Assembly (NCBI GenBank): GCA_017437785.1
Contig: JAFRXH010000088.1
Span: 1-64,000 of the forward strand
Direction: 5' to 3'
DNA from: Lachnospiraceae bacterium
GTDB taxonomy: Bacteria; Bacillota; Clostridia; Lachnospirales; Lachnospiraceae
DNA: 64,000 bases
The position numbers were made by a program, and so were the translations under genes. The notes under the pieces were generated by a model. The model saw nothing but the letters and a program-made list of their open reading frames with translations, was not told where the DNA came from and did no database searches. Shown piece after piece: positions 1 to 8,236 of this stretch; within the stretch, counting starts at the first letter, position 1; each line of letters begins with the position of its first letter.

Positions 1-8
1 CCACCCGT

Positions 9-41
9 CCCCTGTACCCATCCCCCTGTACCCCCTGTACC
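9..41. repeat. Short C-rich direct repeat (3 copies)
   Basis: The decamer CCCCTGTACC occurs at 9-18, 23-32 and 32-41 in a pyrimidine-rich stretch at the window edge. It may be the end of a longer array that lies outside the window. No function can be assigned. Confidence 0.6.
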
Positions 42-110
42 ACCCCCGAGTAAGAAACAGTTAAGAATTAATACAGAATCATTTCATGATCGCGCAAGAT
101 TCATGTCAAG

Positions 111-167
111 ACTTCCGTAAGCGTTTGCGATACATTAGTATCAGCAAAAGCGATACGGAAGTTTTTT
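111..167 (+). terminator. Long hairpin with T-tract ahead of the efflux operon
   Basis: A 9-bp outer stem (111-119 with 154-162, ACTTCCGTA/TACGGAAGT) encloses an inner stem (GCGTTTGC/GCAAAAGC with one mismatch, then GATAC/GTATC) and ends in six Ts. It has the form of an intrinsic terminator. It may end a gene left of the window. Because only 25 nt separate it from the start codon at 193, with no room for a promoter, it could instead lie in the operon leader and act as an attenuator. Confidence 0.75.
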
Positions 168-192
168 CATATATAACGAGGAGGGAAAAGAA

Positions 193-1563
193 ATGGCTTT
201 AAAGAAAAAGGTAACGATGACTATACTGGGAGTGGCAACTGCAGCGGTATTGGCAGGCGGCGGACTTAAGATGTATTCAAATGCGGCTATGTCCGTAACA
301 TCATATGTAGTTGACCGCGGCGAGATTGTAAGAACGCTTGAGATCAACGGCAATGTGGAAAGTGAAAACAGCAAAAGCTTCTATGCGGACATAGATGGAA
401 GGATCGCAACGGTATATGTTAAGGAAGGCGACAGGGTTAAGAAGGGTGATCTGCTGGTAGCTTATGATAATGCAAAGATCGACGAGCTTATCGAGCTTAC
501 GAACATGTCGGCAGCAGTAGATCAGGAAAACTACAACAGCGCAGTGCAGGCGGATTCAAGGATTGCAGGCCTTAATGCGGAGGCAAAGAGAAATCTTAAG
601 GTACTGGATACACAGATAAATGATTATCAGGCAGCCATTGCACAGCTGGAGAGCGATATAGCATATAAGAGAGCACAGATAGCCGATCACGGAGCAGCAC
701 TTCAGATATCACTGATCGAATGGGCAGACAAGCCGGATTCGGAGGAATATGAGGAGCTTCAGAAGCAGATAGCTTCCAACACGGCAGAGATGCAGTCAAA
801 TTACGAAGTGATCGAAATGCAGAAACAGCTTAATGAACTGAGCGCTCATCTGGCAGCCTGCAAGGAATACAAGGCAGAGATGACCAGCCAGAAAGCTTCT
901 ACAGTAACCGCCACCATGACCGCAGCGGATAAGGATAAGCTGGAAGCGGTCAAAGCTTTGAATGAGTTTGAGGCGCAGAAAAAGATCGCAGAGCTTGAAG
1001 AGGCTAAGAAAGGCATAAGAGCGGAGTTTGACGGTGTGGTAAGTGCAGTAAACGTAACGGAAGATTCTTATGTGGGAAAAGGCGGTCTATTACTTACGAT
1101 AGATTCAACCGAAAACATAATGGTCAAACTGAATGTCAACAAATATGATATAGTAAACCTGCACCCCGAACAGAGCGCTAACGTAAGCATCAAAGGAAAG
1201 GATTACAGCGGCAGGGTAGAGCGTATATCAAATAAGACAGCGGCAAATGATATAGGCGTAGATGTTGAGATAAAGCTGGATCAGCCCGATGACGATATCA
1301 TCTTAGGGCTTGAGGCAAAGGCAAAAGTAAATACAGCATCCGTAAACGATGCGATCCGGATTCCTATGGACGCGCTCAACTACGATGAAAAGGGCGATTA
1401 CGTATATATAGCCGGCGATAAGAAAGCAGTTAAGAAATATATCGAGACCGGAATGCAGAATGATGATATGATAGAAGTATTGAGCGGTCTTAATGCAGGC
1501 GACTGCGTGATCTGGAACGACAGCCAGGAACTGAGCGAAGGCGTGAACATCAAGGTTGACTGA
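193..1563 (+). CDS. Membrane-fusion (HlyD/MacA-type) efflux adaptor
   Basis: Predicted 456-aa adaptor of an ABC export system. An N-terminal hydrophobic anchor (about residues 8-25) is followed by a lipoyl/biotinyl-like half-motif (about 45-95), a long alpha-helical hairpin rich in Gln, Glu and Ala (about 110-275), then the second lipoyl half and beta-barrel domains (about 280-456). This order is typical of HlyD/MacA proteins, which in Gram-positives link to MacB-like permeases. The start follows GAGGAGG with good spacing. It heads a set with the ATPase at 1674 and permease at 2495, and the adjacent sensor kinase pair suggests induction by an envelope stress or antimicrobial peptide. Substrate unknown. 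Confidence 0.85.
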   Translation: MALKKKVTMTILGVATAAVLAGGGLKMYSNAAMSVTSYVVDRGEIVRTLEINGNVESENSKSFYADIDGRIATVYVKEGDRVKKGDLLVAYDNAKIDELIELTNMSAAVDQENYNSAVQADSRIAGLNAEAKRNLKVLDTQINDYQAAIAQLESDIAYKRAQIADHGAALQISLIEWADKPDSEEYEELQKQIASNTAEMQSNYEVIEMQKQLNELSAHLAACKEYKAEMTSQKASTVTATMTAADKDKLEAVKALNEFEAQKKIAELEEAKKGIRAEFDGVVSAVNVTEDSYVGKGGLLLTIDSTENIMVKLNVNKYDIVNLHPEQSANVSIKGKDYSGRVERISNKTAANDIGVDVEIKLDQPDDDIILGLEAKAKVNTASVNDAIRIPMDALNYDEKGDYVYIAGDKKAVKKYIETGMQNDDMIEVLSGLNAGDCVIWNDSQELSEGVNIKVD

Positions 1564-1574
1564 TCAAAGTGAAT

Positions 1575-1654
1575 GATCCTTCGCATGCAATGCTGATGAT
1601 GACAGAAAGCGGCAGTTAAGGCGGTGTATGTCATCCTTAGCGCAGCGAAGGATC
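1575..1654. repeat. REP-like palindromic unit
   Basis: GATCCTTCGC (1575-1584) is exactly complementary to GCGAAGGATC (1645-1654), and an inner GATGACA/TGTCATC pair lengthens the potential stem. The right half (TCATCCT...GCGAAGGATCT) resembles the widespread intergenic repeat family with a TCATCCTGAG...GAAGGATCT core. The unit fills most of the gap between adaptor and ATPase genes, so it would lie in their shared mRNA. A related unit lies inside the gene at 48457. Confidence 0.6.
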
Positions 1655-1673
1655 TTATAAGGAGAAAATGATA

Positions 1674-2492
1674 ATGGATAAGAAAACAGTAATACAGGTC
1701 AAGGATCTTTCAAAAACTTTCTCTAACGGGAGCGTGCAGCAGCATGTGTTAAAGAACCTGAACCTGTCGATATACAAAGGTGATTTCACGGTCATAATGG
1801 GAAACTCCGGATCGGGTAAGTCAACGCTTCTTTATTCGGTATCAGGCATGGACAGACCCAGCCTCGGAACGGTTACTTATTATACCGCTGACGGTGATAA
1901 GACTAAAGAGACCGAAATATCTAAATTCAACAATGACAAGCTGGCGCTGTTCCGCCGCAATCATGTGGGCTTTGTGTTCCAGCAGAACTACTTAAACGAC
2001 AGTATGAGCGCTCTGGATAATATAATGGTCTGCGGGCTCTTAAAGCACAGCAACAGAAAGGAACTGGCACAAAAGGCAAAGAAACTGCTTGAGAGGGTTG
2101 AGATCGGGGAAGCTGACTGGGATAAATTCCCGACTCAGATGAGCGGTGGACAGCAGCAGAGAGTGGCAGTGGTGCGCGGCGTTATCAACAGTCCGGAAGT
2201 GCTGTTTGCAGACGAGCCTACCGGCGCCTTAAACTCACAGAATACGGAAAACGTGCTCAATATCTTATCGGGCCTTAATGATGAAGGACAGAGCATAGTG
2301 ATGGTCACGCATACCATAAAGGCCGCTGAGCGCGGCAGCAGGATCATCTATCTTGCAGACGGCGTTATATCGGATGAGATAGAGCTGGGAGAATATGTCG
2401 GGGATTATAAAGATGAGAGCAATCCGTATATAGAGAAGGCGAAGGAGAGACACGAAAAGCTTAAAAACTTCCTTCAGGACATGGGGTGGTAA
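1674..2492 (+). CDS. ABC transporter ATP-binding protein (MacB/LolD type)
   Basis: Cytoplasmic ATPase of about 272 aa. It has Walker A GNSGSGKS near residue 45, a Q-loop FVFQQNYL, the signature MSGGQQQR, and Walker B VLFADEPTGALNS, followed by a switch His in VTHTIKAAERG. The DEPTGALNS form is typical of the MacB/FtsE/LolD branch, which works with FtsX-like permeases. AAGGAG at 1659-1664 could serve ATG 1668 or ATG 1674; 1674 gives better spacing. The stop overlaps the start region of the permease gene, indicating translational coupling. Confidence 0.9.
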   Translation: MDKKTVIQVKDLSKTFSNGSVQQHVLKNLNLSIYKGDFTVIMGNSGSGKSTLLYSVSGMDRPSLGTVTYYTADGDKTKETEISKFNNDKLALFRRNHVGFVFQQNYLNDSMSALDNIMVCGLLKHSNRKELAQKAKKLLERVEIGEADWDKFPTQMSGGQQQRVAVVRGVINSPEVLFADEPTGALNSQNTENVLNILSGLNDEGQSIVMVTHTIKAAERGSRIIYLADGVISDEIELGEYVGDYKDESNPYIEKAKERHEKLKNFLQDMGW

Positions 2493-2494
2493 GA

Positions 2495-4879
2495 ATGTTC
2501 AGATATTTGTTTATTGCGAAGAATAATATAAAAAAGCAGAAGAAGGATATGATCACCTTCCTGCTGATGACACTGATAGCATCATTCCTGATATTCATCA
2601 GCTTAAGTTTCCTCCTGGGTACGGGCAGTGTTCTGGATACAGTCTATGATCAGATAAACGGCGCGGATCTGGTGATGCTTATGACAGAGGATAAAGTCGG
2701 TGAGGCTAAGCTTGAAGAGATGCTTAGCGGAAATGAATATGTTAAAGGATTTGAAAAACACAAGCTCCTGCCTCTTTCTGCTTCTAAGTTCAGGCATAAG
2801 GGTGATAAGGCCTGGACGGATTATTCCATGTATTTTGAATCATACGAACAGGAAAGAACCATACAGAAGATAAGCATTGATACAGCTAAGATGCAGGGCA
2901 ATGAAGCGGTCCTGCCGGCAAGGATGTCGATGGAATTTGAAAAAGGCGATATCTTAGAGATCAAGATCGGCGATAATACCTATGAGCTTAAAGTTGCGGG
3001 CTTTGCCGAGGACACTTTCTTCTGCTCGCCGCTGAATGCGGGGGCATATCTTATATATGTGTCGGATAAGATGTATCAGCAGATTTTCTTTGATAATCCT
3101 GTGGCGGATCTTGAGATACAGCGGTATAACATTAAATATTCCGATATGGTTTTCAAAAACCATCTTGAAGACGCCGGGATCGATGAGGATATATATAATG
3201 AGTATATGGACTGGTATCTTAGGTATTCTGCGGAGCATCCGGAGTTTAAAGGAGTGCTGAGCAATGCTCTGCCTTATGCTATGCTCAGGGTCAGCGCAAT
3301 GTTACTGCCCATGATATTCGTAGCTATAATACTTCTTTTTGCGCTTATCATATTTGCCGTAGCGCTGGTGCTGACACATTTCAGTATCAAAAACTTTATT
3401 ATGACAAATATGAGAAATACTGCCATCATGGAAGCATCCGGGTATACGGTAAAAGAGATGGTGATCATACTCCTTATACAGCTTCTGACAGTAGTATTTG
3501 CGGGCGGTCTTCTGGGAACGGCGCTTGGCATGTTTTCACTTGATAAGCTTGGGTTTGCGATACTGGCAACACTGGGACTTAACTGGAACCAGCCGGCTGA
3601 TATCATGGTTGCGATAACAGTCCTGGTATTCATGTGCCTGACAGTTATCCTGATGACGCTGGTGATCGGCAGGGATTACCATAAGACCACCGTGCTGGAT
3701 GCGCTTCGCGGCGGTATAAATACCCATAATTTCAAGAAAAATCTTTTCCCCTTTGAAAAGACTGCGCTTCCTGTACCTTTTGTTATAGCGCTTAAAGAAA
3801 CCTTCGGTAAATTCCGCTCGCAGCTGGGTATAGTATTCATTGCCTTTGTGCTGACTGTAGCATCGATTATAGGCTTTGGCATGCGTGACAGTTTTACCGA
3901 TGAGCTGTATCTTATGGGGATGGCCGGCTATGTTGCAGCCGATGCTGACTTATATGTAGATGAAGCTACGGAGCAGTATATCAGGAGCATGGGCATGGTA
4001 GAGTATATGTGTGGGGAGTGCTGGGAAAGTGTTTCCTATACTTCAGGGAAAGTCCGTAAGGAACAGGTCATAAGCTGCAAGGGTGTGACCACGGATACGC
4101 CATCGGGACTTATGCTGGTGGAAGGAAGGATGCCCGTTCACGATAACGAGATGATATTTGCGACAAGCGCGGCGGAACGTATGAAGGTATCCGTAGGCGA
4201 CGTGGTAACGGCAAAGGTCGGCCTGAATGAAGAAAACTATATCGTGACAGGCATAGTCCAGACCCTTAATAATATGGGAATGATGAGTTATATGTCTATC
4301 GGAGGGCTGGAGAGGATGACAGGACATCTGGATGGCCACAACTGGCTGGTCAAACTTAAGGATGGATATACTCTGGATGATTTTAAGGAAGCTTTCGGTA
4401 AGATATATCCCGATATTGAGGTATATGATTTCATGGCGGAAGTATACGCGTCGATCGGTATGGTGATGACGGGTGTCAGTGTGGTAGCGTTATTGATAGG
4501 CGTACTGACAGTTATCATCGTGGCCTTTGTAGAAGCTTTGGTTGTAAGGACTCAGATAACCAAAAGCTGGCGTGACCTGGGAGTGAGCAAGGCTCTGGGT
4601 TATACTTCCGGCCAGCTGATAATACAGGTCATGCTTTCCAACATTCCGGCACTTTTGACCGGAACGGCTTTGGGGCTTTTAAGCGGCGGATTTTTCAGCA
4701 GAAAGATAGTGGCGCTTCTGCTATCCATCTGCGGCTTTAAGAAAATGGACTTTACAATATTGCCGGGATCTTATATATTAGCTACGGTCATAATAATCGG
4801 AGTGGCCATGTTGACAGCGGCTTTTGCGGGAAGAAGGATAAAGAAGCTTGAGCCCGTAAAGATGATAACGGAAGAGTAA
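2495..4879 (+). CDS. FtsX-like/MacB-type ABC permease
   Basis: Large membrane permease of about 794 aa. One hydrophobic segment lies near the N-terminus (about 15-40), followed by an extracellular domain. A cluster of membrane segments lies at about 265-395 and another helix near 440. A second extracellular domain and a final set of three helices in the last 150 residues follow. This two-block FtsX layout fits lantibiotic or peptide exporters of the BceB/MacB class. ATG 2495 (MFRYLFIAKN) has GGGGTGG upstream; a GTG at 2486 is the alternative and would overlap the ATPase gene. The response-regulator gene follows five bases after the stop. Confidence 0.88.
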   Translation: MFRYLFIAKNNIKKQKKDMITFLLMTLIASFLIFISLSFLLGTGSVLDTVYDQINGADLVMLMTEDKVGEAKLEEMLSGNEYVKGFEKHKLLPLSASKFRHKGDKAWTDYSMYFESYEQERTIQKISIDTAKMQGNEAVLPARMSMEFEKGDILEIKIGDNTYELKVAGFAEDTFFCSPLNAGAYLIYVSDKMYQQIFFDNPVADLEIQRYNIKYSDMVFKNHLEDAGIDEDIYNEYMDWYLRYSAEHPEFKGVLSNALPYAMLRVSAMLLPMIFVAIILLFALIIFAVALVLTHFSIKNFIMTNMRNTAIMEASGYTVKEMVIILLIQLLTVVFAGGLLGTALGMFSLDKLGFAILATLGLNWNQPADIMVAITVLVFMCLTVILMTLVIGRDYHKTTVLDALRGGINTHNFKKNLFPFEKTALPVPFVIALKETFGKFRSQLGIVFIAFVLTVASIIGFGMRDSFTDELYLMGMAGYVAADADLYVDEATEQYIRSMGMVEYMCGECWESVSYTSGKVRKEQVISCKGVTTDTPSGLMLVEGRMPVHDNEMIFATSAAERMKVSVGDVVTAKVGLNEENYIVTGIVQTLNNMGMMSYMSIGGLERMTGHLDGHNWLVKLKDGYTLDDFKEAFGKIYPDIEVYDFMAEVYASIGMVMTGVSVVALLIGVLTVIIVAFVEALVVRTQITKSWRDLGVSKALGYTSGQLIIQVMLSNIPALLTGTALGLLSGGFFSRKIVALLLSICGFKKMDFTILPGSYILATVIIIGVAMLTAAFAGRRIKKLEPVKMITEE

Positions 4880-4884
4880 GGGAT

Positions 4885-5592
4885 ATGCATTATAATTGTC
4901 TGATAGTTGATGATGAGACCGATCTGGCGCGCATGACGGCCGAATATTTTAAGGCCTTCGGCTTAAGCTGCGAATATGTGGACGGTAAGGAAAGCTGTTT
5001 TGCATTTTTTAAGGAGAACACAGCGGATCTGATACTTTTGGATATCAATCTGGGAGACGGTTCCGGCTTTGATGTCTGCAAAAAGATCCGCGAGGATATG
5101 CAGCTCCCGATACTGTTCATAAGCGCCAGACAGAGTGATGACGACGTGCTCATCGCCCTGACCATCGGCGGGGATGATTATGTAAAAAAGCCCTACAGCC
5201 TTTCGGTGCTGCTGGCAAAGGTAAAGATCCTGTTAAAGAGAATGGAACAACTGAAACAGTCTTCGGCAACGGCTGCTGCACCTGCATCTGACACGGATGG
5301 CGATGCTTCGGAAGATCTTAAGCTTGATCCGGCGACGATGTCTGTCGTGGCAGAAGGCAGGCGCATCGAGTTAAAAGCCAAGGAGTATGCGCTGCTTGAC
5401 TGTCTGTACAGGCACAAGAATGCTATAGTAAAGAAAGAAGATCTTTTCGATGAAGTGTGGGGAGATACCTTCTTTAGCGATTCAACCTTAAACGTGCATA
5501 TCAGAAGGTTAAGGGAAAAGATAGAAGAGGATCCCAAGAATCCGAAATATATTAAGACGGTCTGGGGAACGGGGTATTATCTTAAGCTATGA
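4885..5592 (+). CDS. OmpR/PhoB-family response regulator
   Basis: A 235-aa two-domain regulator. The receiver domain has the acidic pocket in LIVDDE, phosphoacceptor Asp53 in LLDINLGDG, the conserved Ser in FISAR and Lys in YVKKPY. An Ala/Ser-rich linker leads to a winged-helix trans_reg_C domain ending in IKTVWGTGYYLKL. It lies between the efflux permease and its kinase (4-nt overlap with the kinase), so it probably controls this operon in response to an envelope signal. Confidence 0.93.
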   Translation: MHYNCLIVDDETDLARMTAEYFKAFGLSCEYVDGKESCFAFFKENTADLILLDINLGDGSGFDVCKKIREDMQLPILFISARQSDDDVLIALTIGGDDYVKKPYSLSVLLAKVKILLKRMEQLKQSSATAAAPASDTDGDASEDLKLDPATMSVVAEGRRIELKAKEYALLDCLYRHKNAIVKKEDLFDEVWGDTFFSDSTLNVHIRRLREKIEEDPKNPKYIKTVWGTGYYLKL

Positions 5593-6896
5593 AGGCGATA
5601 AGGAATCTGGCAGTATTCTTTACCCTGTTCATGCTGGGAGCAGCGCTTATCTTCTTTAACGTGAGCAGGAAATACACATATACCAAACGTGATATCGTTT
5701 ATTACAACGATCAGCTGTATAAGGCGGAAGAGGGCTTTTTACAGGGAATGCCTGAAGAAGGACTGGAAGCCAAATACGGCTGCTATATTATTATGTCAAA
5801 GGAGCTGGATGATCCTGAACTGGCTGAACTGTACAGCGCTTATGCATTTGTGCTGGATTTTGCTCCGGGCGGCGAATACCTGGGAAAGATCGCCTGGAAG
5901 GACGAGCTCAACAGATTTGAACAGACGAAAGCGGATTTTCTGAAAGCCTCCCTGATACTCTGGGGGATAGTACTCTTAAGCGGATATTTTCTGCTGTTTC
6001 TGATCTGGCTTCTTTATGCAAGACCGCTGCATCAGCTGGAGAATTTCTCGCGTGAGATAGCAAAGGGAAATCTGGATATCAGACTGCCCAGACACAGGGT
6101 AAATATATTCGGCAGCTTTACTGAGGCTTTTGATATCATGCGCGAAGAGCTAAAGGCTGCCAGAGCGCGTGAGATAGAAGCGGAGATAGCCAGGAAGGAG
6201 CTGGTGGCATCCTTAAGCCATGATATCAAGACGCCGCTGTCCGTTATAAAAGCTACGACCGAGGTGCTGGATCTTAAGCTGGAAGGTATGAAGGAAGTAC
6301 AAACAGCGGAGGAAACAGACAAAAGGGTACAGGAGGCGCTGGGGCTTACTTCTGTTATAACGTCCAAGGCTGATACCATAGGTCTGCTAATGAGCGAGAT
6401 GATGCATGCCAATATGGAAGAACTGGAGCTTATAGAAGTTAAGGCTGAGGAAGAAAACTCAACCGAGATAGAAGAGTTTATCAGAAAGCTGGACGGTTAC
6501 GGAAAGATCACGATAGAAGACCACATACCGCCGTGTCTGGTTTTGATGGACAGGCTCAGGATGGAACAGGTCATCGATAATGTCATAGGCAACAGCCATA
6601 AGTATGCCGGCACGGAGATAAAAGTGAGCTTTGAGCAGATGGACAGTATTCTGATGGCGGATGGCAAAGAAGGAAGTTTCATCTGCATAAGGATCAGCGA
6701 CAGCGGACCGGGCGTATCCGAAGAGGATCTGCCGCTGATAGCCGAGAAGTATTACCGCGGAAAGAATGCCAAGGAAAATAACGGCTATGGCCTGGGGCTT
6801 TATCTGGTAAAATGTTATATGAACAAGATGGGCGGCGGAATGGAGTATTATAACGATAACGGTTTTGTTGTGGAACTGATGATAAGAAAGGTATAG
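5589..6896 (+). CDS. Sensor histidine kinase with HAMP domain
   Basis: A 435-aa membrane sensor kinase. Transmembrane helices at about 5-23 and 122-143 flank a small (about 95-residue) extracellular sensor domain. A HAMP segment follows, then the H-box SLSHDIKTPL with His211, the N-box NVIGNSHKYA, and ATP-lid motifs SDSGPGVS and GYGLGLYLV. It starts inside the regulator stop codon (ATGA). The extracellular domain is too small to suggest a ligand; partnership with the adjacent efflux pump is the best clue to function. Confidence 0.92.
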   Translation: MKAIRNLAVFFTLFMLGAALIFFNVSRKYTYTKRDIVYYNDQLYKAEEGFLQGMPEEGLEAKYGCYIIMSKELDDPELAELYSAYAFVLDFAPGGEYLGKIAWKDELNRFEQTKADFLKASLILWGIVLLSGYFLLFLIWLLYARPLHQLENFSREIAKGNLDIRLPRHRVNIFGSFTEAFDIMREELKAARAREIEAEIARKELVASLSHDIKTPLSVIKATTEVLDLKLEGMKEVQTAEETDKRVQEALGLTSVITSKADTIGLLMSEMMHANMEELELIEVKAEEENSTEIEEFIRKLDGYGKITIEDHIPPCLVLMDRLRMEQVIDNVIGNSHKYAGTEIKVSFEQMDSILMADGKEGSFICIRISDSGPGVSEEDLPLIAEKYYRGKNAKENNGYGLGLYLVKCYMNKMGGGMEYYNDNGFVVELMIRKV

Positions 6897-6923
6897 AAAT
6901 GACCGGCGTGTGCCGGTAATAAA

Positions 6924-6953
6924 AAATCCCCCGCGCATCTGCACGGGGGATTT
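6924..6953. terminator. Bidirectional terminator between convergent genes
   Basis: A 10-bp inverted repeat AAATCCCCCG/CGGGGGATTT with a 10-nt loop, A-rich on the left and T-rich on the right, lies between the plus-strand kinase and the minus-strand gene ending at 6966. It can terminate both. Confidence 0.8.
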
Positions 6954-6965
6954 AAGCTTCGCATG

Positions 6966-7382
6966 TTAATCTTCGTCGTTTCCGTTGTCATCGAAGAAAT
7001 CTTCACTGTCGTCGGAATCGGAAGCCTTTTCGTCGGTCTTTTCCTCTTTCTTTTCGTCGTCGCCCTTTACGACTTCGACATCATCAGAATCGTCCTTTTC
7101 CTCGTCGTCTTTTCTCAGATCTGCAACGGTCTTTGATACGGTCTCAACTGCTTCTTTCGCTACTTCCTTAGCTTTTTCTACAGCATCGCCTGCAAATTTC
7201 TTTACACTGTCAAGGTTTACGTAGCTGCGCTCGCTGCTCTTTTCTTCCATATTGTCCAGATCATCGAAATCATCGATATCTGCGAGTTCTTTTTCCCTGG
7301 TCTGGAGATAATGATATACTCCGGCAGCAGCGGCACCGGCAGCCAGACCGAATACTAATAAGCCTCCAAGTTTCTTTGCCAT
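6966..7382 (-). CDS. Small anchored acidic protein, unknown function
   Basis: A 138-aa protein with a short Gly/Ala-rich hydrophobic N-terminus (about residues 4-22) and a YtxH-like amphipathic middle (KKFAGDAVEKAKEVAKEAVE, about 63-82). The C-terminal tail consists almost entirely of Asp, Glu, Lys and Ser. It has no catalytic motif. A GAAAGGAG site precedes the ATG. The composition resembles general-stress YtxH-like proteins, but this is only suggestive. It is divergent from the TetR gene and convergent with the kinase. Confidence 0.7.
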   Translation of the reverse strand: MAKKLGGLLVFGLAAGAAAAGVYHYLQTREKELADIDDFDDLDNMEEKSSERSYVNLDSVKKFAGDAVEKAKEVAKEAVETVSKTVADLRKDDEEKDDSDDVEVVKGDDEKKEEKTDEKASDSDDSEDFFDDNGNDED

Positions 7383-7456
7383 GATCCACGTACTCCTTTC
7401 ATAAATAGATTTTCCTATATTTTAATACAAAAGCATAAAAAAGAAAAGGGATAGAG

Positions 7457-7484
7457 TTGAAAATTCACGGAAATATGATAATAT
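7457..7484 (+). promoter_or_regulatory. Putative promoter of the TetR gene
   Basis: TTGAAA (7457-7462), a 16-nt spacer and TAATAT (7479-7484) precede the start at 7521. A small GACT-N5-AGTC dyad lies just downstream and could be part of an operator. Confidence 0.5.
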
Positions 7485-7520
7485 ATCCGATAGACTAAAA
7501 CAGTCAATACAAGAGGAAGT

Positions 7521-8117
7521 ATGAACGAGAAATTTTATTCACTGAAAAAAGAAAAACAGGACAAGATGATAAACGGAGCGATGCAGATCTTTGCGCGTTA
7601 CGGTTACCGTCATGCTTCCACTGATGAGATGGTAAGGGCCTGCGGTGTGAGCAAGGGACTGTGGTTTCATTATTTTGAAAACAAGACCGGACTTTATTCA
7701 TTTGTCTCCAGTTACGGTCTTAAGTACGCAATGCTCGAGCTTTCTATGGCGCAGATAAAGAGCGGGACGGATTATTTTACCCTAAGATACGAGATCGAAG
7801 AATGCAAGATGCAGATGATGGAAAAGTATCCTTATCTGCCGCTGTTTATTTACAGTATTATCAGGGAAGAAGATCCGGATGTTGCGGAACTGATCAAAGA
7901 ACCGCGCCAGAAATATGCGGAAGCCGTCTCTAAGATAATGATGCAGGCAGACTATTCAGCCCTTACAAACCATGAGGATTACCTGCTGCTCATCGATATG
8001 CTCGATTACAGCATAGAAGCCCTCATGAACGACGGATACCGCTCCCCGGTCTTTTCCGCGGAACGTTATCTTACTGAAGTAAAAAAACATATTTCGGCAC
8101 TTCAAAAGCTGTTATAA
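7521..8117 (+). CDS. TetR/AcrR-family transcriptional regulator
   Basis: A 198-aa protein with an N-terminal helix-turn-helix (about residues 12-58: QIFARYGYRHASTDEMVRAC then GVSKGLWFHYFENKTGLY). The variable C-terminal domain would bind a ligand. The target is unknown. Both neighbours have their own promoters, so self-regulation or control of the divergent acidic protein gene is possible. Confidence 0.88.
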   Translation: MNEKFYSLKKEKQDKMINGAMQIFARYGYRHASTDEMVRACGVSKGLWFHYFENKTGLYSFVSSYGLKYAMLELSMAQIKSGTDYFTLRYEIEECKMQMMEKYPYLPLFIYSIIREEDPDVAELIKEPRQKYAEAVSKIMMQADYSALTNHEDYLLLIDMLDYSIEALMNDGYRSPVFSAERYLTEVKKHISALQKLL

Positions 8118-8125
8118 AAAAACGA

Positions 8126-8154
8126 TTGCCACAAAAAGATAATTGTGGTAGTAT
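8126..8154 (+). promoter_or_regulatory. Promoter of the hom-lysC operon
   Basis: TTGCCA (8126-8131), a 17-nt spacer and an extended minus-10 TGG-TAGTAT (8149-8154). The leader before ATG 8237 is about 75 nt and shows no T-box or other recognisable riboswitch core. Confidence 0.6.
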
Positions 8155-8236
8155 GTTTGACAGCTTTTTTTATTTGTGTCATTTTAAGCGGAGCGATCCG
8201 TAAGCATTGTGGGAATTTAATTTGGAGGAAGAGTAA

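Noticed and set aside
8155..8236. T-box or lysine/threonine-type riboswitch before hom
   Set aside because: The leader is too short (about 75 nt) and has no T-box core or lysine-riboswitch features.
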